The notes under the pieces: generated by a model
Databases searched by the model: none
Seen by the model: the letters and a program-made list of their open reading frames with translations, nothing else
What the model was told of the DNA's origin: nothing
In this document: positions 8,521 through 16,667 of the stretch, in pieces
Layout: each line of letters begins with the position of its first letter
How positions within the stretch are numbered: position 1 is the stretch's first letter
Assembly: GCF_000422805.1 (NCBI RefSeq)
Contig: NZ_AUGT01000024.1
Coordinates: forward strand, 35,989-99,988
Source: Nocardioides halotolerans DSM 19273
GTDB taxonomy: Bacteria > Actinomycetota > Actinomycetes > Propionibacteriales > Nocardioidaceae
DNA length: 64,000 nt
Reading direction: 5' to 3'
Program-made: the position numbers and the translations under genes

Positions 8521-9168
8521 ATGAGGACGTGGCTGCCGGCCATCGCGGTCGTGGCGACGCTGCTGGTCGTCGTCCCGGCCGCGGAGGCCGACACCACCGT
8601 CACGGTGACGGTCGACCACTGGAGCGACGGCGACACGGTGGTGACCGAGCTCGGGCCGGTCCGGCTGATCGGCGTCAACGCGCCCGATGTCCACGAGTGC
8701 GGCTACGGCAAGGCCACCCGGCTCGCCGAGCGCCTCGCTCCGGCCGGGACGACCGTCACCCTCACGCTGCCCGACGGTCACGACGGCACGGACGCGTACG
8801 GACGCCTCCTGCGGTACGTCGCCGTCGGCCGGGTCGACATCGGGCTGGCGCAGATCAAGAAGGGGTCGCAGGCCAAGTACGACTCCACCGACGGCTACGA
8901 CGGCCACCCGCAGGAGAAGAAGTACCGGCAGCAGGACGTCAAGCACCGCGACTACTGCTCCAACCACGACCTGCGGTCCTACCGGCCGGTCTCGCGGCAG
9001 GCCTGCCCGAAGAAGGCGCCGATCAAGGGCAACCGCGGCGACGAGTGGATCTACCACCTGCCGAAGGGCGACCCGTACTACAAGGTCACGACTCCGGAGG
9101 AGTGCTTCGCGAGTGCGGACGGCGCCAAGAAGGCCGGCTACCGCGCCGCCCTGATCGGGTCACCGTAG
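8521..9168 (+). CDS. Secreted thermonuclease-like protein with C-terminal sunset-type domain
   Basis: A 215-aa exported protein with a signal peptide (MRTWLPAIAVVATLLVV, cut near AEA-D). A staphylococcal-nuclease-like domain follows (residues 25-150) with SDGDTV, VRLIGVNAPDVHECG and DAYGRLLRYV. These supply the family's metal-binding Asp and active-site Arg positions. The last ~45 residues (GNRGDEWIYHLPKGDPYY through EECFAS) match the small domain found at the end of many actinobacterial secreted proteins, called sunset domain. The likely role is extracellular cleavage of DNA or RNA. TACCCT (8508-8513) is 7 nt before the ATG. It faces guaA divergently across 74 bp. Confidence 0.8.
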   Translation: MRTWLPAIAVVATLLVVVPAAEADTTVTVTVDHWSDGDTVVTELGPVRLIGVNAPDVHECGYGKATRLAERLAPAGTTVTLTLPDGHDGTDAYGRLLRYVAVGRVDIGLAQIKKGSQAKYDSTDGYDGHPQEKKYRQQDVKHRDYCSNHDLRSYRPVSRQACPKKAPIKGNRGDEWIYHLPKGDPYYKVTTPEECFASADGAKKAGYRAALIGSP

Positions 9169-9171
9169 GCG

Positions 9172-9612
9172 TCAGCCGACCCGCTGCGTCACCGACACGA
9201 CGATGCCCTCCGGCCCGCGGACGTAGGCCATCTTCCACGTGCCTTCGTACTCCCCGATGCCCCCGACGAGCCCGTAGCCGAGCTCGGCCGTCGTGGCGAC
9301 GGTGGCCTCGATGTCGTCGACCTCGAAGCACACGTTGCGGATGCCCACCTCAGTGGCCATCGCCGTGGGCGACCCCGGCGTGCCGTCGGGGTGCAGGAAC
9401 CGCGCGACCTCCAGCCAGGTCCCGCCGCCCGGCGGGTTCAGGCCGACGATCTCGCACCGCGACCCGGGGATCCCGCACACGGTGTCGATGAAGTCGCCCT
9501 CGTTGACCATCCTCCCGCCGGCCTCGAGCCCGAGCGCCTCGAAGAACGCCACCGCGCCGTCGAGGTCGGTGACCGTGATCCCGACGTGGTCGAACCGCTG
9601 CACGTGTCCCAC
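9172..9612 (-). CDS. VOC-family (glyoxalase/bleomycin-resistance fold) protein
   Basis: A 146-aa protein with two beta-alpha-beta-beta-beta modules of the vicinal oxygen chelate superfamily. It opens with RFDHVGITVTDLDGAVAFFEALG and has a second half starting around GIRNVCFEVDDIEATV. The metal-ligand His and Glu positions are plausible (H9; E139-region), so a metal-dependent lyase or dioxygenase-like activity is possible, but no substrate can be assigned. The GTG at 9612 is used; a second in-frame GTG three codons inside is an alternative. It converges on the nuclease gene with a 3-bp gap. Confidence 0.7.
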   Translation of the reverse strand: MGHVQRFDHVGITVTDLDGAVAFFEALGLEAGGRMVNEGDFIDTVCGIPGSRCEIVGLNPPGGGTWLEVARFLHPDGTPGSPTAMATEVGIRNVCFEVDDIEATVATTAELGYGLVGGIGEYEGTWKMAYVRGPEGIVVSVTQRVG

Positions 9613-9700
9613 CCGAGTAGCAGACCACGCGGACCCCCGTCACCCATCGGTGCCGGGCCGACGACGCCCGCTCGCCGAACCACGTTCGTCGGCCTGACCC

Positions 9701-9755
9701 TTGACACACCCGGCGAAGGCTCACTACGGTCCCCAGCATGAACGAACGATCGTTC
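9701..9755 (+). promoter_or_regulatory. Promoter and candidate TetR operator of the catabolic operon
   Basis: TTGACA (9701-9706), an 18-nt spacer and TACGGT (9725-9730) form a near-ideal vegetative promoter, with the ATG 7 nt after the -10 box. A perfect 12-bp palindrome GAACGATCGTTC (9744-9755) overlaps codons 3-6 of the regulator gene. It is the obvious place for autorepression by the TetR protein encoded here. Confidence 0.6.
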
Positions 9756-10343
9756 ACCCCTCCAGAGGGTGCTGGTGGACGGCCCGCCATGCTCGCGAGC
9801 GCGGTCAAGGTGTTCGCCGAGCGGGGGTTCCACGGGGCGTCGATGCGGCAGCTCGCGGCCCAGGCCGGCGTGACCCAGTCGAACTTCTACAACTACTTCC
9901 CCGGCAAGGCCGACATCCTGCTGGCGATCCTGCGCGAGGCGATCGCGGCCCAGATGGCGCTCACCCAGCAGGCGATCGACGAGGCCGGCGACGACGTGGT
10001 CGACCGGTTCCGGGCCGGCATCACGGCGTTCGTCCGCTACTACGTGGACAACCCCGAGGTCTCGCTGGTCGCGACGAGCGAGCTCCGCTACCTCGAGGGC
10101 GACCAGCGCCGTGAGGTCGTGGCCGAGCGCGACCGCGAGCAGCAGATCTTCGCCTCGCTGGTCAGCGAGGGCGCCGCGAGCGGCGTCTTCCAGACGCCCC
10201 ACCCGCACGAGGCCACGCTCGCCGTGCTGACCCTCTGCTCGGGCGTCACCGTGTGGTTCCGGCCGGGCGGCGAGCTCGGGCCGCAGGAGGTCGCCCAGCA
10301 GTACGCGCGCTTCGCGCTCTCCCTGGTCGAGGTGCGCGCGTGA
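9738..10343 (+). CDS. TetR/AcrR-family transcriptional regulator
   Basis: A 201-aa regulator. The N-terminal helix-turn-helix (residues 14-60) has the classic FAERGFHGASMRQLAAQAGV followed by FYNYFPGKADILLAIL. The C-terminal helical part would bind a ligand, most likely a CoA thioester or the pathway substrate. It is the first gene of an operon that runs to 19518; its TGA overlaps the next gene's GTG (GTGA). The promoter and a palindrome at 9744-9755 suggest that it represses its own operon. The ligand is unknown. Confidence 0.9.
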   Translation: MNERSFTPPEGAGGRPAMLASAVKVFAERGFHGASMRQLAAQAGVTQSNFYNYFPGKADILLAILREAIAAQMALTQQAIDEAGDDVVDRFRAGITAFVRYYVDNPEVSLVATSELRYLEGDQRREVVAERDREQQIFASLVSEGAASGVFQTPHPHEATLAVLTLCSGVTVWFRPGGELGPQEVAQQYARFALSLVEVRA

Positions 10344-11194
10344 GCGAGCCGCTGTACTTCGAGGACTTCCGCGTCGGCATGAGCTTCGAGGGCGCCGCAC
10401 GCACGATCACCGCGCAGGACCACGAGGCGTTCATGGCCCTCACCGGCGACCTGGGGGCCGTGCACCGCGACCCGGAGGTCGCCGCCGCGGCCGGCTTCGA
10501 CGGGGTCGTGACGAACGGCCCGCTCGGTATCGGGGTGGTCTTCGGCCAGCTCTACGACCTCGGGATCGTCGAGCCCACCGCCCTGGCCACCCTGGACCTG
10601 GAGTGGTCCTTCCGCCGCCCGCTGCTGGTGGGCGCCTCGGTGCAGGCCCGGATCCTGGTCACCCGCTGCCGCCGATCGACGCGCCGACAGGCCGGTCTCG
10701 TCGGACGACACCTGGCCCTGGTCGACGACGCGGGTCGGGTGCTGCAGGAGGGGGCGAGCACCATGCTCGTGCAGGCGCGGCACCGGTCCGGCCACGACGA
10801 CCACGCCGTGGCGACCGACTTCGGCACCGTCGCCTGGGCCGAGGCCCTGGTGCCCCTCCTCACGTCCAGCGAGCCGTTCCGGTCGGCCGTGGACACCTTC
10901 GACGGGTCGATCGGGCTGCAGGCGGGCCGCGACGCCGTGGTGCTGCGCGTCTACAAGGGCGCGATCCTCGAGGTCGCCCGCAACACACCGCACGGGCCGA
11001 CGTTCACGCTCTGCGGCACCGAGCGCGCCTGGACCCAGCTGGCGCTCGCGCCACGCAACGACCTCCTCGCCCGCCTCAGCCGCGACGAGTTCTGGGCGAC
11101 CGGGGACATCTTCGAGTACCTCCGGATGACCAAGGCGCTGGTAGCGATCTGGGACGCGGCCCGCTCCCTGGCCGCCTCGGTGGTGGCGCCGTGA
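10340..11194 (+). CDS. MaoC-like hydratase with extra C-terminal domain
   Basis: A 284-aa protein. Residues 1-145 form a hotdog-fold MaoC domain (YFEDFRVGMSFEGAARTITAQ, then MALTGDLGAVHRDPEVAAAAGF, which carries the catalytic Asp/His region of R-hydratases). Residues 155-284 form a separate domain (VDTFDGSIGLQAGRDAVVLRV, later FWATGDIFEYLRM) that I cannot assign with confidence; it has the size of an SCP2-like lipid-binding domain. It probably hydrates an enoyl-CoA intermediate. The GTG start overlaps the tetR stop by 4 bp, and its own stop overlaps the next start in the same way. Confidence 0.7.
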   Translation: MSEPLYFEDFRVGMSFEGAARTITAQDHEAFMALTGDLGAVHRDPEVAAAAGFDGVVTNGPLGIGVVFGQLYDLGIVEPTALATLDLEWSFRRPLLVGASVQARILVTRCRRSTRRQAGLVGRHLALVDDAGRVLQEGASTMLVQARHRSGHDDHAVATDFGTVAWAEALVPLLTSSEPFRSAVDTFDGSIGLQAGRDAVVLRVYKGAILEVARNTPHGPTFTLCGTERAWTQLALAPRNDLLARLSRDEFWATGDIFEYLRMTKALVAIWDAARSLAASVVAP

Positions 11195-12438
11195 TCCGGG
11201 CCGAGTACCTCACCATCGACGGCAGCACGGCCTTCGTCGAGGTCGCCGGCACCGGCCGCCCGCTGCTCTGCATCCACACCGCCGGCCAGAGTGGCGTGCA
11301 GTGGCGCGAGGTCCTCCAGGTCCTCTCCACGCAGGGCTACCAGGTGATCGTGCCGGACCTCCCCGGCCACGGCCGCTCCGACCACGCCGTCGGCGGCCCG
11401 GTCACCGACCTCGGCGTCTACTCGGCCTGGATCGGCAAGGTGCTGGCCGCCCTCGGCGTCCAGCGGCCGTGGGTCGTCGGCTGCTCGATCGGCGGCAAGA
11501 TCGCCCTCGAGCTGGCCGCCGACCCCTCGGTCTCGCCGCGCGGCGTCGTCGCGATGGCGGCCGATGCCCACAACGACCCCAGCGCAGCCCGCGGCTACGT
11601 GCGAGCCCTCGAGGACGCCGCGTCGCCGAGCCGGGCCGACCGCACCTACTACGGGACGCTGGCCTCGGTCGGCTCGTCGGTGGCTCCTGCCCGGGCCGCC
11701 GTGATCGCGGCCATGCACCGCCGCGAGGACCCGATCGTGTCCACGTCAGACCTGATCGGCTGGTCGCTGCACGACCTGCGCCCGCGGCTGGCCGACATCG
11801 CCTGCCCGGTGCGGCTCGTGATCGGCGAGGACGACTTCTGGATCAACACCGCGGACCTCGCGCCCACCGTCGCCGCGATCCCCGACTGCACCTTCGACCT
11901 GCTCGAGGGCGTCGGCCACTACCCCATGGACGAGATCGCGGGGTTCCCCGCGGTGCTCAGCGGCTGGCTCGACGCCCTCGGCGCCGGCCCGGCCGACCAG
12001 CACGACCCCGGGGCGCCCGCCCCACAGACCGGGAAGGAGCCGCACGTGGACGACATCGAGGCGGTCAAGCAGCTGGTCGCGCGCTACAACCTCGCGTTCG
12101 ACTACGGCGACGTCGAGGGGTACCTCGCGACCTGGACCGAGGACGGTCTGTTCCACCGATCCACCGCCCTGCGCAGCTACCAGGGGCACGACGCCCTGCG
12201 CGAGCTCATCACGACGTTCCCCGTCCAGGGACGCCACCTGTCCACCAACTTCGTCATCGACGTCGACGGCGACCGGGCGACGGGCAGCAGCTACCTGCTC
12301 TACCTCAGCGCCGACGGCTACCAGCCCGTGATGTTCGGCGTGTACGCCGACGAGCTGGTCCGCGGCGCCGACGGCTGGCGGTTCTCGGTCCGCCGGCTCC
12401 AGGTCGACGCCGGGATCCCGATGGACGAGCCGTCCTGA
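11191..12438 (+). CDS. Alpha/beta hydrolase fused to a SnoaL-like domain
   Basis: A 415-aa single frame. Residues 1-270 are an alpha/beta hydrolase with oxyanion region LCIHTAGQSG, nucleophile elbow VGCSIGG, acid in VIGEDDFW and catalytic His in GVGHYP. Residues 286-415 are an NTF2/SnoaL-fold domain (VDDIEAVKQLVARYNLAFDY). The fusion has an oddity: codon 286 is GTG (12046) preceded by the strong Shine-Dalgarno GGGAAGGAG with 6-nt spacing. The SnoaL part may therefore also be translated alone, or a stop codon between two former genes was lost. It may hydrolyse an ester, lactone or C-C bond in the pathway of this operon. Confidence 0.75.
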   Translation: MIRAEYLTIDGSTAFVEVAGTGRPLLCIHTAGQSGVQWREVLQVLSTQGYQVIVPDLPGHGRSDHAVGGPVTDLGVYSAWIGKVLAALGVQRPWVVGCSIGGKIALELAADPSVSPRGVVAMAADAHNDPSAARGYVRALEDAASPSRADRTYYGTLASVGSSVAPARAAVIAAMHRREDPIVSTSDLIGWSLHDLRPRLADIACPVRLVIGEDDFWINTADLAPTVAAIPDCTFDLLEGVGHYPMDEIAGFPAVLSGWLDALGAGPADQHDPGAPAPQTGKEPHVDDIEAVKQLVARYNLAFDYGDVEGYLATWTEDGLFHRSTALRSYQGHDALRELITTFPVQGRHLSTNFVIDVDGDRATGSSYLLYLSADGYQPVMFGVYADELVRGADGWRFSVRRLQVDAGIPMDEPS

Positions 12439-12496
12439 CGACGCACCACCTCACCCAACCGCCTCGGGGCACGCCACCAGGAACACAGGAGCTCCC

Positions 12497-13615
12497 ATGA
12501 ACAAGACCACCTCCGCGCTCGCGGCCGCGCTCGGCGCGGTGCTCGCGCTGTCCGCATGCGGGTCGAGCGACAGCTCGTCCGGCTCCGGCGGGGCGTCCGG
12601 GTCGGGCGCCAGCGACGCCGACCTCGCGGCCTACCAGCAGATCGTCGACGAGGGCACCGCCCCCGTCGCCTGGGCCGGCCCGACCGACGCCGCGAAGGCC
12701 CCCGCCGGCGTCTCGCTCGCGATCGTCACCTGCACGATGGCGCTCGAGGGCTGCAAGCTGCTCACCGAGGGCACCGAGAACGCCGCCAAGGCGGTCGGCT
12801 GGGAGGCCGACGTCGTCAACGTGACCGATCCCACCGGCTACGACCAGGCCCTGCAGACCGTGATCTCCTCGGGTGCGGACGCCGTCGTGCTCGTGGGCGT
12901 CGACCAGCACCTGATCCCCGGCGGCATCGCGGCCGCCCACGACAAGGGCATCCCGCTGGTCAGCCTCTTCCAGAACAACGAGGCCGGCCCCGACGGGGTC
13001 GACGTGGAGGTCTCGCCCGACCCCGAGCAGGAGGGCAAGCTGCTCGCCGCGTCGATGATCGTCGACCACGGCGGCAAGGTGAACGCCCTGCTCATGCCCG
13101 ACGAGGAGTTCTCGCTGCCGGTCGCGGTCCTCGCCGCCGCGAAGGACACGCTCGACGGCTGCGACGCGTGCGACGTGAAGTACGCCGACGAGATCAACTT
13201 CACCGCGGCCACGGTCGGCACCACGCTCCCGAGCCGGGTCGTCGCCGCGCTGCGGCAGGACCCGAGCATCAACGCGATCCTGGTGGGCTTCGACCCGCCG
13301 GTGACCACCGTCATCCCGGCGATGGTCGCGGCCGGGCTCCAGGACCAGGCGAAGTTCTACAGCCAGCTCGGCACCACCGCCGCCCTGGGCTTCATCGCCG
13401 ACGACACCGTGATGGCCGCCGACGTGGGCGCCTCCAACGAGTGGGGCGGCTGGGCCGCCGTCGACCAGGCGATCCGCCTCCTCAACGGCCAGCCGACCGT
13501 CGAGGAGAACGTCCCCGTCGTCCTGCTCACCAAGTCGAACCTGCCGCCCGAGGGCGAGCCGTTCGTCGGCGAGGAAGCGGGCTTCAAGGACAAGTACCTC
13601 GCCCTCTGGAAGTGA
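12497..13615 (+). CDS. ABC transporter substrate-binding lipoprotein (ribose-type)
   Basis: A 372-aa lipoprotein: signal peptide with lipobox LSAC (Cys at about residue 22), a Ser/Gly linker, then a type I periplasmic-binding fold of the Peripla_BP_4 class. The features QTVISSGADAVVLVGVD and PGGIAAAHDKGIPLVSLFQN are the usual hinge regions of ribose/autoinducer binders. It captures a substrate outside the membrane for the importer encoded next. Because it sits among CoA ligase, thiolase and MaoC genes, the ligand may not be a sugar. Shine-Dalgarno AGGAG precedes the ATG. A 58-bp gap separates it from the upstream gene. Confidence 0.85.
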   Translation: MNKTTSALAAALGAVLALSACGSSDSSSGSGGASGSGASDADLAAYQQIVDEGTAPVAWAGPTDAAKAPAGVSLAIVTCTMALEGCKLLTEGTENAAKAVGWEADVVNVTDPTGYDQALQTVISSGADAVVLVGVDQHLIPGGIAAAHDKGIPLVSLFQNNEAGPDGVDVEVSPDPEQEGKLLAASMIVDHGGKVNALLMPDEEFSLPVAVLAAAKDTLDGCDACDVKYADEINFTAATVGTTLPSRVVAALRQDPSINAILVGFDPPVTTVIPAMVAAGLQDQAKFYSQLGTTAALGFIADDTVMAADVGASNEWGGWAAVDQAIRLLNGQPTVEENVPVVLLTKSNLPPEGEPFVGEEAGFKDKYLALWK

Positions 13616-13622
13616 CCCGTCC

Positions 13623-15212
13623 GTGACCGCCTCCACCCACAGCAGCCTGCAGGGCGGGCCTCCACCCGCCCTGCAGGTGGACGGCCTCGTCAAGCGGTTC
13701 GGCGACGCCGTCGTGCTCGACGGGGTCTCGCTCGCCGTCGAGGCGGGCGAGGTGCACGCGCTGGTGGGCTCCAACGGCTCGGGCAAGTCGACGCTGGTCA
13801 AGCTGCTCACCGGCGTCTACTCACCCACGGCGGTCGCCGGCGTCCGCGTGGGCGGCCGGGAGGCCACCCTCCCCGTCAGCCGCGGCCAGCTCCGCAAGCT
13901 CGGCGTGCGGGTGGTGCACCAGTCGCTCGCGCTGGTCCCGGACCTCACCGTGGCGGAGAACGTCGCGCTCGGCACCCGCTACGCCACCGGACCGCTGGGG
14001 ACGATCTCGTGGCGGCGCAGCCGGGAGGCGGTCGCGGCCACGCTCGATCGGCTCGGTCTCGACGTCCGTCCCGACGACCCGGTCGCGAGCCTGGCCGCGT
14101 GGCAGCGGGTCGGCGTCGCGGTGGCCCGCGCCTTCCACGGCAACCTCGGGCGCGCCCGGCTGATCCTGCTGGACGAGGTGACCGCGGCGATGCCCCGCGA
14201 GGAGGTCGCCAGGCTCTTCGACCTGATCCAGCGGCTCACGGCCGACGACGTGGGGGTCCTCTACGTCACCCACCGCTTCGAGGAGGTCTTCGCCATCGCC
14301 CAGCGCGCCACGGTCCTCCGCGACGGCAAGGTCGCGCAGACCACGCCGGTCGCCGAGCTGAGCCAGGCCACGCTGGTCGAGGCGCTGACCGGCGCGGGCC
14401 CCCAGCCCGCGACCGTGCGGACCACCCCGGCCACCCCGACCGTCCCGACCGCCTCGAGCGCCCTGACCAGCCCGCCGGCGACCGCCGAGGTCGCGCTCAG
14501 CGTGGCCGGGCTCGCGGCGCGGGTGCTGCGCGGGGTGGACCTGGAGGTCCGCTCCGGCGAGATCGTCGGGGTCACGGGGCGTGCGGGCTGCGGGAAGAGC
14601 GAGCTGGGGCGCGTGCTCTTCGGGCTCCAGCAGGGCACGGCCGGCACCGTCCGCTACGCCGGCCACGACGGGCCCCTCACCCCGCGCCGGCTGGCGCGCG
14701 CCGGGGTCGCCTACGTGCCCCAGGACCGGCGGCGCCAGGCCCTGCTGACCGGCGCCTCGACGCGCGAGAACCTCAGCCTGGCGTGGCTGGGCACGCTCGG
14801 GCGGCCGTGGTGGCTGGACCGCCGGGCCGAGGCGAGGGCCGCGGAGCGCGCGGTGCGTGACTACCGGATCGTCCCGGGCGACCCCCAGCAGGTCATCGAC
14901 ACCCTCAGCGGCGGCAACCAGCAGAAGGTCGTCATGTCGCGGTGGCTCACCCGCGGCCCGCGCGTGGTGGTCCTGGACGAGCCGACCGAGGGCGTCGACG
15001 TCCCGTCCCGTCGCGAGATCTACGACTTCGTCCGCACCTGCGCCGCGGACGGCGCCGCCGTCCTCGTGCTCTCCTCGAGCGCGGAGGAGATCGTCGAGCT
15101 GTGCCACCGCGCCGTGGTCGTCGACGAGGGGCGCGTGGTCGCGCGCTTCGACGGCGACCTCGACGTCGCCACGCTCAGCCACGTCACCCTGGAAGCGAGC
15201 AGCCATGTCTGA
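13623..15212 (+). CDS. ABC transporter ATP-binding protein, duplicated (RbsA/MglA type)
   Basis: A 529-aa protein with two nucleotide-binding domains. The first has Walker A GSNGSGKST (residues 49-57) and Walker B LILLDEV, but a divergent signature (ASLAAWQRVGVAVA) instead of LSGGQ. The second has a variant Walker A GRAGCGKSE (about 319-327), a canonical LSGGNQQKV and Walker B VVVLDEPTEG. One good and one degenerate site is usual for this class. The domains are joined by a Thr/Pro-rich linker near residues 260-285. It energises import with the permease whose start it overlaps by 8 bp. Confidence 0.9.
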   Translation: MTASTHSSLQGGPPPALQVDGLVKRFGDAVVLDGVSLAVEAGEVHALVGSNGSGKSTLVKLLTGVYSPTAVAGVRVGGREATLPVSRGQLRKLGVRVVHQSLALVPDLTVAENVALGTRYATGPLGTISWRRSREAVAATLDRLGLDVRPDDPVASLAAWQRVGVAVARAFHGNLGRARLILLDEVTAAMPREEVARLFDLIQRLTADDVGVLYVTHRFEEVFAIAQRATVLRDGKVAQTTPVAELSQATLVEALTGAGPQPATVRTTPATPTVPTASSALTSPPATAEVALSVAGLAARVLRGVDLEVRSGEIVGVTGRAGCGKSELGRVLFGLQQGTAGTVRYAGHDGPLTPRRLARAGVAYVPQDRRRQALLTGASTRENLSLAWLGTLGRPWWLDRRAEARAAERAVRDYRIVPGDPQQVIDTLSGGNQQKVVMSRWLTRGPRVVVLDEPTEGVDVPSRREIYDFVRTCAADGAAVLVLSSSAEEIVELCHRAVVVDEGRVVARFDGDLDVATLSHVTLEASSHV

Positions 15213-16248
15213 CACCTCGCCGGCCGCCGACACCGTCACGGCCACACCCGCGTCGCCGGAACAGCCGTCGGCGCCCGGCACGCGGTCCGTCGTACGCCGC
15301 CGGAGGAGCACGATGCCCTGGTGGGGTCGCTACGGGGTGGTCCTCACCCTGGCCCTGCTGGTCGTCGTCTTCGCCGTCACGACACCGAACTTCCTGAACG
15401 GCGACAACTTCCGCATCGTCGCCGCGAGCAACTCGATCGCGCTGATCATCGCGCTCGGGGCGCTCCTGCCCCTGATGGTGGGCGAGTTCGACCTCTCCGT
15501 GGGCGCCACCGTCGAGCTGTCGTCGGTCCTGGTCGCGGTGCTCGCGAGCCAGCACGGCTGGTCCCTGCCGACCGCCGCGCTCGCGGGGGTCCTGATCGGC
15601 ACGCTGATCGGGCTGGTCAACGGGATCCTGGTCGCGGTCACGGGGATGAGCTCGTTCATCGCGACCCTCGCGGTCGGCTCGCTGGCGGCCGGCCTCTCGC
15701 TCTATCTCACCGACGGGGCGATCCTCTTCCAGGGCATCCCCGAGTCGCTGCGCACCTTCGCGCAGGGCAGCTCCGACACGGTGCCGAAGCTGCTCCTCGT
15801 GGCCGCCGCCGTCGCCGTTGTCCTGTGGTACGTCACCGAGCGCACCCCCGTGGGCCGGCAGGTCGCGTCGATCGGCCTCAACAAGGAGGCCGCGCAGCTG
15901 ATGGGGATCCGCACCCGCAGCCTCGTCGTCGGCGCGTTCGTCACCTCGGGGCTGCTCGCGGGACTCGCGGGAGTGCTGCTGCTCGGACGGGTGGGGTCGG
16001 CCAGCTCGGGGATCGGGCCCACCTTCCTGCTGCCCGCACTGGCGGCGGGGTTCCTCGGCGCCACGACGATCAAGGTCGGCCGGTTCAACGTCGTCGGTAC
16101 GGTCATCGCGGTGGCGCTGGTGGCCATCGGGCTCAACGGCCTCCAGCTCAACGGGGCGCCCGTGTGGGTCGAGCCCGTCTTCGACGGCGCCGTGCTCGCC
16201 GTGGCCGTCGGCGCCTCCCGGCTGGCCGTGCTGCGGTCCTCCCGCTGA
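15205..16248 (+). CDS. ABC transporter permease (RbsC type)
   Basis: A 347-aa inner-membrane protein of the BPD_transp_2 family with about nine hydrophobic segments. It has the family signature LPLMVGEFDLSVGATVELSS (about residues 85-105), where ribose-type permeases carry GGIDLSVG, and GFLGATTIKVGRFNVVGT near residue 285. The N-terminal 45 residues are cytoplasmic and Pro/Arg-rich. It forms the import channel with the ATPase and binding protein upstream. The ATG overlaps the ATPase gene by 8 bp. Confidence 0.9.
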   Translation: MSDTSPAADTVTATPASPEQPSAPGTRSVVRRRRSTMPWWGRYGVVLTLALLVVVFAVTTPNFLNGDNFRIVAASNSIALIIALGALLPLMVGEFDLSVGATVELSSVLVAVLASQHGWSLPTAALAGVLIGTLIGLVNGILVAVTGMSSFIATLAVGSLAAGLSLYLTDGAILFQGIPESLRTFAQGSSDTVPKLLLVAAAVAVVLWYVTERTPVGRQVASIGLNKEAAQLMGIRTRSLVVGAFVTSGLLAGLAGVLLLGRVGSASSGIGPTFLLPALAAGFLGATTIKVGRFNVVGTVIAVALVAIGLNGLQLNGAPVWVEPVFDGAVLAVAVGASRLAVLRSSR

Positions 16249-16280
16249 GGCCCCACCAGATCCGAGCGAAGGAGAAGCAC

Positions 16281-16667
16281 ATGGACCAGACCGCCGCACG
16301 GCTCGCGATCCACGAGCTGGTCGCGACCTACGACATGGCCTGGGACACCGGGGACGCGGACGGTGTCGTGGCCACCTTCGTGGCCGACGGTGTGTTCGTC
16401 GACGCCGCGGGTGGGGCGCACGTGGGCCGGGGCGCGCTGCACGACTTCGTGGCCGCCTCCCCCGGGCAGTTCGGCGCCATGCGCCACATCACCAGCACCC
16501 ATCTCGTCGAGTTCACCGGCGAGACCGCCGCCCGCCACCGGTGCTACGTCGTCTTCGTCTCCCACCCCCACGGCGAGCGGACGCTCGACACCGGTGGCTA
16601 CGACGACGAGGTCGTGCTCACCGACCGGGGCTGGCGCTTCGCCCGTCGCACGGTCTCCTTCGACTGA
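16281..16667 (+). CDS. SnoaL-like/NTF2-fold protein
   Basis: A 128-aa single-domain protein of the SnoaL/ketosteroid-isomerase-like fold (AIHELVATYDMAWDTGDADG at the start, then FVADGVFVDAAGG). It resembles the C-terminal domain of the hydrolase fusion at 11191-12438, so the operon carries two such domains. Members act as isomerases, cyclases, hydratases or oxygenases on polyketide- or steroid-like rings; the reaction here is unknown. The Shine-Dalgarno AAGGAG stands 6 nt before the ATG. Its stop shares one base with the next start (TGATG). Confidence 0.75.
   Translation: MDQTAARLAIHELVATYDMAWDTGDADGVVATFVADGVFVDAAGGAHVGRGALHDFVAASPGQFGAMRHITSTHLVEFTGETAARHRCYVVFVSHPHGERTLDTGGYDDEVVLTDRGWRFARRTVSFD

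Noticed and set aside
12497..16248. Ribose uptake operon
   Set aside because: The transporter family fits, but the operon has no kinase or sugar isomerase and is built around CoA-ester enzymes.
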